From contig PMMJ01000482.1 in the NCBI GenBank assembly GCA_003162255.1, positions 4,352 to 16,438 of the forward strand: a DNA stretch of 12,087 bases, read 5' to 3'. Below, one piece after another: positions 1-6,602 of the stretch. Each line of letters starts with the position of its first letter. Position 1 is the stretch's first letter. The DNA comes from Acidobacteriaceae bacterium. GTDB taxonomy: Bacteria > Acidobacteriota > Terriglobia > Terriglobales > Acidobacteriaceae. Both the position numbers and the translations under genes were made by a program. Below the pieces are notes generated by a model. It saw nothing but the letters and a program-made list of their open reading frames with translations. It ran no database searches and was not told where the DNA came from.

Positions 1-1105
1 TGGCCTGTGCTCCGGAAGGGCCTGGGCGCACCGTGTCGGTGGTTAGTATGGTCACTCGCAGACCGGAGCCCGGATCGCCCGGGTCAGCCTGCTCCACTTG
101 CTGTTCGGTGGTTTGCTGACCGGTTGAACCGGAGCGCTGGGCGGTGGTTGCGCGCTTAACCAGGTGCAGGCTGCCGTCCCCGATCGACCCTGGGACACTG
201 ATGGAATAGGTTTCCACTGTGTTGTGCTTTTCTCCAGAAGCAGTCGCCACTTCGTTGCTCACGGTACGAGACACTTCGCCGAGTTTGCCTTCAGAGTCGG
301 GGAGGGAGACTTGCTCCTCGGTGCCACGGTGGTCACCTTCTTGCCGGGTAGTAGTTCGCCGTATTTCGCCCACTTGCCAGTTTCCGGCGCCATCGGGGAG
401 CAGCGTAGTTTCTTGAGATTCAACCGTCCCGTTCGCGCCTTGTTCGCGGCGCTCTTGTACCTTCACAGCTGGAAGCAGACCGCCATTGACGCTCGGGAGC
501 ATCACGGTGGTTTTCGTCTCCTCCACATCCTTACTGGTCCTTTTCGTCTCTTCAATCCGGCGCTGAACCAGTTGAAGATTGCCGTTGGCATCGGGATCCG
601 AAGTGGCGCGTACCACCTTCGAGTCGCCTCCGGCCAGAGTGTGCTTTTCCTCTTCGATCACCTCCACCAGTATTTTGACGCCATCGGCATCTCGACCGAA
701 CGTGCGCGTGATGGTTCGGATAGTGGCAGCGTCCACTTGCACCGTTTCCTTTTCGATGTCCTGGAAAGGTTCGAAATGTCCGTCAAACCCGCGGCGTTGG
801 ACCGATTGCTTGTCCAGGGTGCGATTGCCGCTCTGGGTGTGGCTTTCGATGGTGCGCGTGGGATTCACATTGTCGCTTTGCGACTCGGTTGTGGCCGTCC
901 AGGGCTTGTTCGCTTCGTCTGTTTGGGAATCGGAAGCTTGCGCCCAAAGCGCGGGAACGGAACAAAAATATGCCACGATTGCGAGCAGCATGAACTGGCT
1001 CAAACACGCTGCACCTGAGGGGCGAGCACGGCCGTTGTTACGTCGACGGCCAGCGAGCGCAGATCGCCTATGGCCATCCCGTTTGGGAATATTTGTGGTT
1101 GGCAT
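1..1105 (-). CDS. Exported tandem-repeat protein, N-terminal part (3' end outside window)
   Basis: The minus frame is open from the start codon to the left window edge, giving 368 visible residues, so the C-terminus is missing. Two ATG codons are adjacent (1108 and 1105). The upstream GGGAG is only 2 bases from the first but 5 from the second, so I chose 1105. The N-terminus has a long arginine-rich leader (residues 1-35), a hydrophobic core (about 38-54) and an Ala-Gln-Ala signal-peptidase site ending near residue 57, so the mature protein is probably exported. From about residue 164 there are six imperfect repeats of 32-36 residues (164-198, 199-232, 233-264, 265-299, 300-335, 336-368). They share a pattern of 'LPD..G', a hydrophobic/Arg strand, then a Thr/Glu-rich stretch ending in 'EET' or similar. 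The composition (Thr, Glu, Gln, Val, almost no Cys) suggests a beta-rich surface or periplasmic fibre. I do not recognise a named family. It looks like exported repeat proteins annotated as hypothetical in Acidobacteriota (memory, not searched). Confidence 0.85.
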   Translation of the reverse strand, partial: MPTTNIPKRDGHRRSALAGRRRNNGRARPSGAACLSQFMLLAIVAYFCSVPALWAQASDSQTDEANKPWTATTESQSDNVNPTRTIESHTQSGNRTLDKQSVQRRGFDGHFEPFQDIEKETVQVDAATIRTITRTFGRDADGVKILVEVIEEEKHTLAGGDSKVVRATSDPDANGNLQLVQRRIEETKRTSKDVEETKTTVMLPSVNGGLLPAVKVQERREQGANGTVESQETTLLPDGAGNWQVGEIRRTTTRQEGDHRGTEEQVSLPDSEGKLGEVSRTVSNEVATASGEKHNTVETYSISVPGSIGDGSLHLVKRATTAQRSGSTGQQTTEQQVEQADPGDPGSGLRVTILTTDTVRPGPSGAQA

Positions 1106-1246
1106 CATTTCTCCCGAAAGGAGCTTGCTGGTGCCGGAAAAAACGGCGCGAGCCGAAGCAGTGGACCGGTTGCCGATGGCGTCCCCGATATAAGTTCTGG
1201 TTCTATCGACGGCGCGCGCTCCTTTGAACAGAGAAGGCCGCACGTT

Positions 1247-1636
1247 CTAGTGATGTCCCACCAATTCTGCTGCTTCCGCCTCCGCTTTGGTCTTGTGAAT
1301 TGTCCCGTCCGGATGATTCGGCGGAGAGTAGATCGTATAGAGTTTCAGCATTGCCGTCTTCGACGTATTCACTACGTTGTGGTATGTCCCTGCCGGAACC
1401 ACGACCGCATCTCCATCGCGCGCTTGGCGTTCCTTTTTTTCGTCAAAAACGAATTTGGCCTCCCCCTGCTCGATGCGGAAAAACTGGTCGACCTTCGGAT
1501 GCACTTCATCGCCAATCTCTTCGCCCGGCCGAAGGCACATCACCACGAGCTGGGAGTGCTGAGCCGTGAATAACACCTGCCGGAAATACGTATTCTCCAA
1601 AGTCTGCTTTTCAATCGCTCCAACATATTCAGTCAT
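1247..1636 (-). CDS. Small single-domain cupin protein
   Basis: This 129-residue protein is one cupin beta-barrel. Motif 1 lies at residues 38-57 (GEEIGDEVHPKVDQFFRIEQ, followed by G). H46 is present, but the usual second histidine is not; D50-Q51 follow instead, as in a subset of small cupins. Motif 2 is complete at residues 75-90 (GD-x3-P-x-G-x2-H-x3-N), with H86. H46 and H86, perhaps with E44 and Q51, could hold a divalent metal. The family is usually annotated as 'cupin domain-containing protein', related to mannose-6-phosphate isomerase type II cupins; the substrate cannot be deduced. The C-terminus has a Lys/Ala/Glu tail ending in two histidines. The start is supported by GGGAG about 8 bases upstream. 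It is transcribed divergently from the hydrolase at 2131 and could share a control region with it. An isomerase or dioxygenase-like role is possible but not shown. Confidence 0.93.
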   Translation of the reverse strand: MTEYVGAIEKQTLENTYFRQVLFTAQHSQLVVMCLRPGEEIGDEVHPKVDQFFRIEQGEAKFVFDEKKERQARDGDAVVVPAGTYHNVVNTSKTAMLKLYTIYSPPNHPDGTIHKTKAEAEAAELVGHH

Positions 1637-2130
1637 AGTCTTGGTCTCCCGTTTTGTCTTTGCTGTTTGGGGGCTGATGAAGGCGCCGGGAGGCTACAAC
1701 AGGCCTCCTGGTGTCGGGCAATCGTTCTGCCTTTCGCGCACAAATCCAGCCAGACGTGCCGACACACGAAGTCAATTCCGACCTTAGCAAACCAGGTTTC
1801 ACAGGGTCTGAGCAATAATGCACACCCGTGTTGCCAACGAGTTGACGTGAAGAAGTCTATCCTGGCCCGTTCTGCACGAGTCCCAGCGTGACCTCGGACG
1901 GGAACTCATATTTCGTATGGCACCTCGGCTTCTACCGTTGCCCTTTTCGGAATGCAGTGAGGTCCATTCCAGAGGTGGTCAATTCTGCTCAGACCTCAGA
2001 AAGCCGCGGGATTTAAAAAGGTGGAGCCCTCAAAAAGGCTCAGAAGAGCGGCAATCCTAGAACCAAAACCTTGGGCGACTTGGACTGGCCGTCTCCCATC
2101 CTTTGCGCATTAAGAATAAGGAGAATTTCA
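1637..2130. other. Divergent intergenic region between cupin and hydrolase
   Basis: This 494-base spacer holds no convincing gene; the short frames in it lack good ribosome sites and recognisable protein character. It must carry the promoters for both divergent genes. Visible structure includes an inverted repeat GGAGGC-N8-GCCTCC at 1689-1708, which lies about 50 bases into the probable leader of the cupin message, and a short GAGCC/GGCTC inverted repeat with an A-rich loop around 2025-2042, before the hydrolase. I could not assign a -35/-10 pair with confidence. Confidence 0.6.
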
Positions 2131-3012
2131 ATGCCCTACGTGAATGTCGGTAAAGAAAACTCCGGCGACATCGATCTGTACTATGAAGATCATGGTTCGG
2201 GTACCCCCATAGTCCTTATCCACGGATATCCCCTGAGCGGCGCTTCGTGGGAGAAGCAGGTCGCGGTGCTTCTGGCCGCAGGTCACCGTGTGGTCACCTA
2301 TGACCGCCGAGGGTTCGGCAAGTCCAGCCAACCAACAACCGGCTACAACTACGACACCTTCGCTGAGGACCTGCACAAGCTCGTGACGCAACTCAAGCTG
2401 CGTGATTTCGCGCTGGTTGGTTTCTCGATGGGTGGCGGCGAAGTCGCGCGCTACTTGGGGAAATACGGAACGAAGGGCGTGAGCAGAGCCGTATTTGTCT
2501 CCGCAGTCCCACCGTTCCTGCTGAAGACACACGACAACCCGGAGGGCGTGGACGGCAGTGTCTTCGAGGGAATCCAGAAAGCCATCGTCGCCGACCGTTA
2601 TGCGTTCTTCACGGAGTTTTTCAAGAACTTCTACAACGCGGACCTCTTGCTGGGCAAACGTGTTAGCGAACAGGCCATTCAGTCCAACTGGAACGTCGCG
2701 TGTGGCGCCTCGGCTACGGCCTCTCTCGCTTGCGTACCGACATGGCATGAGGACTTCCGCAAGGATCTGACCGGCATCGACGTGCCCACCCTGGTCATGC
2801 AAGGCGATGCGGATCGGATTCTGCCTATCACGGCCTCGGGGCTACGGATTGCCAAGCTGATCAAGGGATCTCGGCTAGTGGTGGTGAAGGATGGACCGCA
2901 CTGCATAACCTGGACTCATGCGGACCAAGTGAACTCTGAATTGGTCGACTTCCTTGGGAAAGGGCTTGCGAAGCAAGCAACCGCAGCCCCCAAGAAGGGA
3001 ACGGTCGCATAG
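2131..3012 (+). CDS. Alpha/beta hydrolase, cofactor-free haloperoxidase/esterase family
   Basis: This 293-residue alpha/beta hydrolase belongs to the non-heme chloroperoxidase/arylesterase group. The oxyanion-hole loop is HGYPLSG (31-37). The nucleophile elbow is GFSMGG (97-102) with S99. The acid is D228 in GDADRILP, and the catalytic base is H257 in PHCITWTHADQVN, close to the S/D/H spacing of characterised bacterial haloperoxidases. Known members hydrolyse esters and, with acetate and peroxide, make peracetic acid that halogenates organics; the natural substrate here is unknown. I chose the ATG at 2131 because AAGGAG sits 8 bases upstream and the protein then starts like its family (MPYVNVG); an in-frame TTG at 2071 would add 20 residues with no family character. 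The protein has no signal peptide, so it is probably cytoplasmic. The last 15 or so residues form a Lys/Ala tail beyond the usual end. It is a single-gene unit with a hairpin 32 bases after the stop. Confidence 0.96.
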   Translation: MPYVNVGKENSGDIDLYYEDHGSGTPIVLIHGYPLSGASWEKQVAVLLAAGHRVVTYDRRGFGKSSQPTTGYNYDTFAEDLHKLVTQLKLRDFALVGFSMGGGEVARYLGKYGTKGVSRAVFVSAVPPFLLKTHDNPEGVDGSVFEGIQKAIVADRYAFFTEFFKNFYNADLLLGKRVSEQAIQSNWNVACGASATASLACVPTWHEDFRKDLTGIDVPTLVMQGDADRILPITASGLRIAKLIKGSRLVVVKDGPHCITWTHADQVNSELVDFLGKGLAKQATAAPKKGTVA

Positions 3013-3043
3013 ACAGAGTGTTCTTTAAATTGTTGCTTCCTCA

Positions 3044-3076
3044 GGGTGCCGTATGAAACCCGGCACCCAACCTTTT
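3044..3076 (+). terminator. Hairpin between convergent genes, probable terminator
   Basis: GGGTGCCG (3044-3051) pairs perfectly with CGGCACCC (3061-3068) across a 9-base loop. It is followed by AACCTTTT, so the U-tract is short on the plus strand. It lies between the stop of the hydrolase and the stop of the convergent DUF1003 gene and could serve both strands. Confidence 0.65.
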
Positions 3077-3098
3077 CGCACGACTCCGGTCACTGACC

Positions 3099-3611
3099 TT
3101 ACGTCCCCGGTAGACGATCCTCCAACGTCTGACTGAGCGACTCAATAGAGGTGTTCTGACTAAGATCACGGATCTCCTTATCCGCCACGATGTTGTGAAG
3201 TCCCATTTGCCCGCAAATTGCGCGTACCATCTGTAACAGCTTCGTGATCTCTTTCTCTGCCAACAAGTCAACTTGCAAATTAAGGTGGTCCCGACGCTCC
3301 CCTCGGCGCATCATGCGGTTCTGACGCATGAGTATGAAGCTGGAGAGAATGACCGCCTCCACCGCAACAATAACTCCGAGTAACGAGAAGGGGTAAGGGT
3401 CGAACGGTCGTGCGCTGGGAATCTTGCCGCTATTTATCAGCAGCCACGCGGCCACGAGCACCAGGTGGAGCACAACGAACAGAAGGCTTCCCGCGAAGAC
3501 TCCTATCGCATCGGCGAGGCGTTCTGAGCTGGACCTTCGCTCTAGCGCTTCTTCCTCTTGCCGCACTATCGAGTCTATGTGCGACTGGCTCTGTATGGAA
3601 TTTTCGCTCAT
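3099..3611 (-). CDS. DUF1003 family membrane protein
   Basis: This 170-residue protein has the hallmarks of DUF1003. There are two membrane segments (about 36-59 and 74-95), the conserved DPYPF (71-75) between them, an acidic residue in the second helix (E85), and the SSFILMRQNRMM motif just after it. A polar cytoplasmic region follows with 'RRDHLNLQVDLLAEKEITKLL' type periodicity (107-127). The N-terminal 30 residues are charged. The biochemical function of DUF1003 is unknown; members are inner-membrane proteins often found among stress genes. The ATG at 3611 has AGAGG 8 bases upstream. The C-terminal extension after residue 140 (ending near LEDRLPGT) is outside the conserved core. It lies 223 bases downstream of the CsbD-like gene on the same strand, which is too far to assume one transcript. 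Confidence 0.93.
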   Translation of the reverse strand: MSENSIQSQSHIDSIVRQEEEALERRSSSERLADAIGVFAGSLLFVVLHLVLVAAWLLINSGKIPSARPFDPYPFSLLGVIVAVEAVILSSFILMRQNRMMRRGERRDHLNLQVDLLAEKEITKLLQMVRAICGQMGLHNIVADKEIRDLSQNTSIESLSQTLEDRLPGT

Positions 3612-3834
3612 GAGCTAAACCTCTTGGCGATGGGATACGCTGCTTGTCCACAGGTTTGGCGGAGCGGGTTCGTACACCGAGCGGTGGTCCGTGAGGCTGA
3701 CAAGCGTGGGCCGCCCAGCACAGAACTCCGAGCGCCAGACTAACGCGCGCCGGCCTCTGCAGTACTGAGCGGAAACCGGGGGCACGTCAGTTATCTCGAA
3801 TGGTCGAACACGCTCCGGACAGACGCCGCCTGAT

Positions 3835-4014
3835 TTACTTCTCGAGGACTTTTTCGATCTGTCCGACCTTCTTCTGAACTTTGCCGGTGTTTTTTTCGAC
3901 GTTGCCTTCGGCCTGTAAGTTAGGATTATTCGTGACTTTGCCGGCCGTCTCTTTGACTTTGCCTTTCACTTCGTGGACAGTGCCTTTAATCTCATCTTTC
4001 GTACAGGTGTTCAT
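3835..4014 (-). CDS. CsbD-like stress protein
   Basis: This 59-residue protein is highly charged and Lys/Glu/Val rich, with the CsbD pattern: 'DEIKGTVHEVKGKVKETAGKVTNNPNLQAEGNVEKNTGKVQ' type repeats (residues 7-47), i.e. two G-K-V-K/Q amphipathic stretches separated by the conserved N-x2-L-x-A-E-G. CsbD proteins are small, mostly disordered or helical, and belong to general stress regulons in several phyla; the molecular role is unknown. I chose the ATG at 4014 because AAGGAG lies 7 bases upstream and the family starts here. The same frame stays open 45 codons further upstream, to 4149, but that part is Cys/Arg rich with no family character and is unlikely to be translated. The gene probably stands alone, with its promoter between 4015 and about 4150. 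Confidence 0.95.
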   Translation of the reverse strand: MNTCTKDEIKGTVHEVKGKVKETAGKVTNNPNLQAEGNVEKNTGKVQKKVGQIEKVLEK

Positions 4015-4320
4015 CTGTTTTCTCCTTATGGTTGAATAACAGGACATCTCCATCAAAACTGTGCAAAACGGAACAGTCCGGCAACAACATCGATAGAGGA
4101 TAGGCCTGGAAAGAACGGCGCGCCGGTCCAAACTGCAGAGTTCTGACAATTAGTTTGGTGAAAGCGGGAGAACGCGCAGTCCGACGGCAACGAGATCGGC
4201 AAAGTGGTCCAATGTGATCAGACATCCCCTTTGGCCACTTCTTATGATGTTGTGTAGTGAAGAAGTGAGACGACCGTTACAAAGGCCCGTCAGCTTCCTT
4301 CTCCCAAGTGAGGTACAACA

Positions 4321-4401
4321 ATGGAAACCATATTGATCGTTCTTCTGGTGCTGTTTTTGCTCGGCGGCGGAGGCTGGGGATACTCCCGGTGGCGCAGCTA
4401 G
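4321..4401 (+). CDS. 26-residue single-pass membrane peptide
   Basis: A short open frame encodes 26 residues: METILIVLLVLFLLGGGGWG followed by YSRWRS. It has one hydrophobic helix (4-14), a Gly4 hinge, then an aromatic/basic end, the topology of a one-pass inner-membrane peptide. Translation is well supported by GAGG 7 bases before the ATG and by a strong terminator 63 bases after the stop, so it forms its own short transcript of about 200 bases. The sequence resembles the N-terminal half of DUF3309-type small membrane proteins (memory), but that family is about twice as long. The frame is too short for most gene callers. Neighbours are stress-type genes (CsbD upstream, ferritin-like downstream). 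Its function is unknown. Confidence 0.75.
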   Translation: METILIVLLVLFLLGGGGWGYSRWRS

Positions 4402-4463
4402 CGCGATTACAGGGTGAGCGCAGGACTATGCTGCTTGATTCTGGTTTGCAGTGTGTTTTATGA

Positions 4464-4503
4464 GGGTTCGAATATCGAGACAAACTCGCGAACCCCCTTT
4501 TTT
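4464..4503 (+). terminator. Rho-independent terminator of the small peptide gene
   Basis: GGGTTCG (4464-4470) pairs with CGAACCC (4489-4495). Inside it CGAG pairs with CTCG around an ACAAA loop, with a 5-base bulge (AATAT) on the 5' side. The stem is followed directly by CC and six T, typical of an intrinsic terminator on the plus strand. Confidence 0.88.
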
Positions 4504-4823
4504 CAGGCTCCCTGAACCAATTCAGCCCACCTGAAGTAGTTCTCTTTTGTTAGGTTTCAGGAAGTTCGCGTACCCATGCATACGAACAAGGGGACGGGCA
4601 GTTCAAACACCCGAGTCTCTTTTTTTCTGCCTTTCCGATCGGAAGGCACATCCCTCAGGGGCTAAAGCCCGCATTCTTCCAGGCCCTGAGCGGCACGGTT
4701 GAAGCCGTGCCCCACCCAAAACCGAATTTATGAAACCAGCTCTAGGCGCTTCAACCGCGCCAGCAGCGTGGAGGGCGTACCTGGAATACCGGGCGGCTGT
4801 TCGACCTTAAGTTCTTGTTCGCG
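4504..4823. other. Repeat-rich intergenic region
   Basis: This 320-base spacer lies between the plus-strand peptide gene and the convergent ferritin-like gene. I find no coding frame worth calling. It holds a near-perfect palindrome with a GATC centre (4628-4648, preceded by a T-run) and the nested palindromic repeat described separately (4654-4711). The stretch 4740-4823 shows no clear structure. Confidence 0.6.
4654..4711. repeat. REP-like nested palindromic element
   Basis: Three inverted pairs are nested or adjacent. CTCAGGG (4654-4660) pairs with CCCTGAG (4684-4690). Within this, GGGC-TAAA-GCCC (4659-4670) forms a small hairpin. Just after it, GGCACGG (4692-4698) pairs perfectly with CCGTGCC (4705-4711) around TTGAAG. 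The phrase 'GGGGCTAAAGCCC' and the paired 'GGCACGGTTGAAGCCGTGCC' match a dispersed intergenic repeat type I remember from acidobacterial genomes. Lying after two convergent genes, it may also stop transcription or protect 3' ends. Confidence 0.65.
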
Positions 4824-5132
4824 TCACTTCTTCCGCACTTCATTGAGGATTCCATCCACTTCTTTAGCTCCTTTTTCGTAAAGCTTCGCCTCTTCGGGGG
4901 CGAGGTAGTGCAGGAGTTTCAAGAACTCTCCCGCATGGACCCGCTCCTCGTCGGCAATATCCTTCAGGACTGCCATGGCGAACTTGTTGTCAGTGGACTC
5001 GGCGAGCTGTACGTACATCTGCACTGCCTCGTATTCTGCGGCCACCATGAAACGAATGGCACGCACCAATTCTTCGTTGGTCAGTTTGCGTTCATTGGCG
5101 AGACCGGAAAACGGTGCTCCAAAACTTGGCAT
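4824..5132 (-). CDS. Encapsulated-ferritin-like (EncFtn-type) iron protein
   Basis: This 102-residue, two-helix ferritin-like protein is of the encapsulin-cargo type and not a full four-helix ferritin. Helix 1 (about 17-46) carries E33 in VAAEYEAVQMY. Helix 2 (about 50-77) carries the DEERVHAGEF motif with E62/E63 and H66. These match in order and spacing the E/E/H ferroxidase ligands of characterised EncFtn (E32, E62, H65). Such proteins assemble as multimers so that two subunits complete one di-iron site. They oxidise Fe(II) and, when packed in encapsulin shells, store iron and limit oxidative damage. A similar domain is fused to the N-terminus of some archaeal encapsulins. The C-terminus (78-102) is a charged helix ending in KK, with no obvious encapsulin targeting peptide, and no shell gene is in the window. 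GGAGG lies about 9 bases before the ATG. The response regulator gene is 116 bases upstream on the same strand. Confidence 0.85.
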   Translation of the reverse strand: MPSFGAPFSGLANERKLTNEELVRAIRFMVAAEYEAVQMYVQLAESTDNKFAMAVLKDIADEERVHAGEFLKLLHYLAPEEAKLYEKGAKEVDGILNEVRKK

Positions 5133-5248
5133 GCCAGGAAGCCTCCATGAAAACGTATCAGGAAAAGAATCTTATCCCTACTTTTGCAAAGGCCATCGGT
5201 TCGTGTTTAGGTGTGCAATCAAGAGTTTCATAGACGGCTCCTACGCCG

Positions 5249-5659
5249 TCATGTGTCATACGAGGGCGTTGGGTTCACTCCGCATTCGTGCAATTGCGCG
5301 ATCACGGGCAACAATTGGCTGGACAAATGATCTTTAGCTACGAAAGCGTCTACCAGCTTCAAGGCTTGCTCGGGAACATCCACTGCTCCGGATAGCATGA
5401 TGATTGGGGCTTGCGGCTTGAGCCGTCTCATTTCGATTGCAAACTCTTGCCCGTTCATCTCGGGCATGAAATAGTCGACGATTACAACATCAACCGAATG
5501 GATGGAAGCCAGTTCCAGTCCCTTACTGCCGCTGGGTGCGGTAAGAACGGTATACCCAAAGGTTTCGAGGAATGCCCTTTCGCATTCCAGCACATCTTGG
5601 TTATCGTCGATGCAAAGAAGTACTGCGCCTTGGAGCGCCTTGTGAACCGAGCGTGGCAT
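5249..5659 (-). CDS. Single-domain response regulator (REC only)
   Basis: This 136-residue protein is a CheY-like receiver domain with no output domain. The acidic pocket is D18-D19 in LLCIDDNQDV. The phosphoacceptor is D62 in VVIVDYFMPEMNG, the switch Ser is S90 in IIMLSG, and the conserved Lys is K109 in FVAKD. All catalytic positions are present, so it should accept phosphate from a histidine kinase, but none is encoded nearby. The C-terminal tail (about 115-136) is short and ends in PTPSYDT, with no DNA-binding motif. The ribosome site AGGTG about 5 bases upstream is modest. The stop codon lies inside a small inverted repeat (GACGGC/GCCGTC, 5233-5250) that precedes the ferritin-like gene. 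Single-domain regulators like this are common in Acidobacteriota; the target is unknown. Confidence 0.94.
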   Translation of the reverse strand: MPRSVHKALQGAVLLCIDDNQDVLECERAFLETFGYTVLTAPSGSKGLELASIHSVDVVIVDYFMPEMNGQEFAIEMRRLKPQAPIIMLSGAVDVPEQALKLVDAFVAKDHLSSQLLPVIAQLHECGVNPTPSYDT

Positions 5660-5949
5660 AGGTCACCTGCAAGAGCCAATTTTTCAACACTGGGGCTCAG
5701 GAGACTGTTCAAAATTGCTCAAACGTGAACGTCAGACTAAATCGCGGTTGACGGTCGCGGTGTGCGTAAGCAGTGCTTCGTGCCGTTGTGCCTGATGACC
5801 ATCTCCGCAAGCGTCTCCTGAGTGGGTCAAATCAGGGGACACCCGATTGGGGAGATTGCATCGGATGGCGCACCACATGAGCCATTCGGCACAGTATTCC
5901 TGGAGCAAGTGAGCGAATATTGCCGGTGGTGCAAATCGAGGAGAAGGAA
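5660..5949. other. Divergent intergenic region without a recognisable gene
   Basis: These 290 bases lie between the response regulator (minus) and the peptidoglycan-binding protein (plus) and must hold both promoters. The overlapping minus frames show no family character. I see no strong hairpin or clear promoter pair. Confidence 0.5.
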
Positions 5950-6456
5950 ATGTTTTTAGCCAGCAAAGCCATGTGCGCGGGGATTGTCTTCCTATCGCTG
6001 ACGACGGGGATCTCGGGACCACGCCGGACTCCGCTCGCTTCGGCCAACCTCAGCAAAGAAGTGCCAGCGGTCGGGCCAAGGGTCGGGCCCAGGAACGATG
6101 TCAAGAAGATGCAGGAAACTCTGCGGGACAAAGGACAGTACAGCGGGGAAATCGACGGTGTGCTTGGTCTCCGAACCCGGGCGAGCATTCGCGGATTTCA
6201 GAAGACTGAGAATCTACCAGTCACCGGGCAGCTTGATGCCCGGACGGCCGACAAACTCGGAGTCAGACCAGAGGTTCGCGAGGAGACTCGCTACGAGACG
6301 AGACAAGGTAAACCTTCGGCAGGCATAAAGTGGCCTCAAGGTTCGGGGCGAACAAGCAAGACATCACGAAAGGCAGTCAAGATAGCTGCCGTTTCTGAAA
6401 GCGGCCGGGGAGACCGCGAGAAGGCACTTCAAGCTGAGAGCGAAAACCACCCGTAG
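5950..6456 (+). CDS. Secreted peptidoglycan-binding-domain protein
   Basis: This 168-residue protein has one PG_binding_1 domain at about residues 50-105: 'DVKKMQETLRDKGQYSGEIDG' then 'GLRTRASIRGFQKTENLPVTGQLDARTADKLGV'. The L..KG.Y.G.IDG.G..T..A...FQ...GL...G.LD..T...LG pattern is typical of this three-helix fold. The first 22 residues are a signal-peptide-like hydrophobic stretch (MFLASKAMCAGIVFLSLTTG), so the protein probably acts in the periplasm. The C-terminal third (106-168) is a basic, low-complexity Arg/Lys/Ser tail with no catalytic domain. It may therefore be a cell-wall-binding structural or adaptor protein. I chose the ATG at 5950: GAGGAG sits 6 bases upstream, and the start 30 bases earlier would put charged residues before the signal peptide and include the ribosome site. 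It is a single-gene unit. Confidence 0.9.
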   Translation: MFLASKAMCAGIVFLSLTTGISGPRRTPLASANLSKEVPAVGPRVGPRNDVKKMQETLRDKGQYSGEIDGVLGLRTRASIRGFQKTENLPVTGQLDARTADKLGVRPEVREETRYETRQGKPSAGIKWPQGSGRTSKTSRKAVKIAAVSESGRGDREKALQAESENHP

Positions 6457-6602
6457 TAGTTTGAGTTCTTGGCGGTCAGTTTCGTGTAGCAAGTGTGAGC
6501 ATTGTTGCACAGACCCTTGAATCCTCATTGGCCAGGGTTCAAATTGGCCTAATGCACCGTAGTCGGGGCGTGGGTTCGGAGCTGGATGCGAAAGATCATG
6601 GG

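Noticed and set aside
164..1018. 284-codon plus-strand open frame
   Set aside because: Its composition is frame-shadow-like (His, Arg, Phe, Leu rich, no domain). The opposite strand encodes a coherent exported repeat protein with a ribosome site over the same bases.
2071..2130. N-terminal extension of the hydrolase from a TTG codon
   Set aside because: The family begins at the ATG at 2131, which has an AAGGAG site at ideal spacing.
2128..2802. 224-codon minus frame opposite the hydrolase
   Set aside because: Antisense shadow of a gene with intact catalytic triad; no ribosome site or domain.
4015..4149. Upstream extension of the CsbD-like frame
   Set aside because: Cys/Arg-rich residues without family character; a strong ribosome site lies just before the ATG at 4014.
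4628..4648. Palindrome with adjacent T-run as a terminator
   Set aside because: The T-run precedes the hairpin on the plus strand, and on the minus strand the hairpin is followed by A residues, so neither orientation gives a U-tract.
5233..5250. GACGGC/GCCGTC hairpin at the regulator stop as a terminator
   Set aside because: Six-base stem with no T-run after it; too weak to call.
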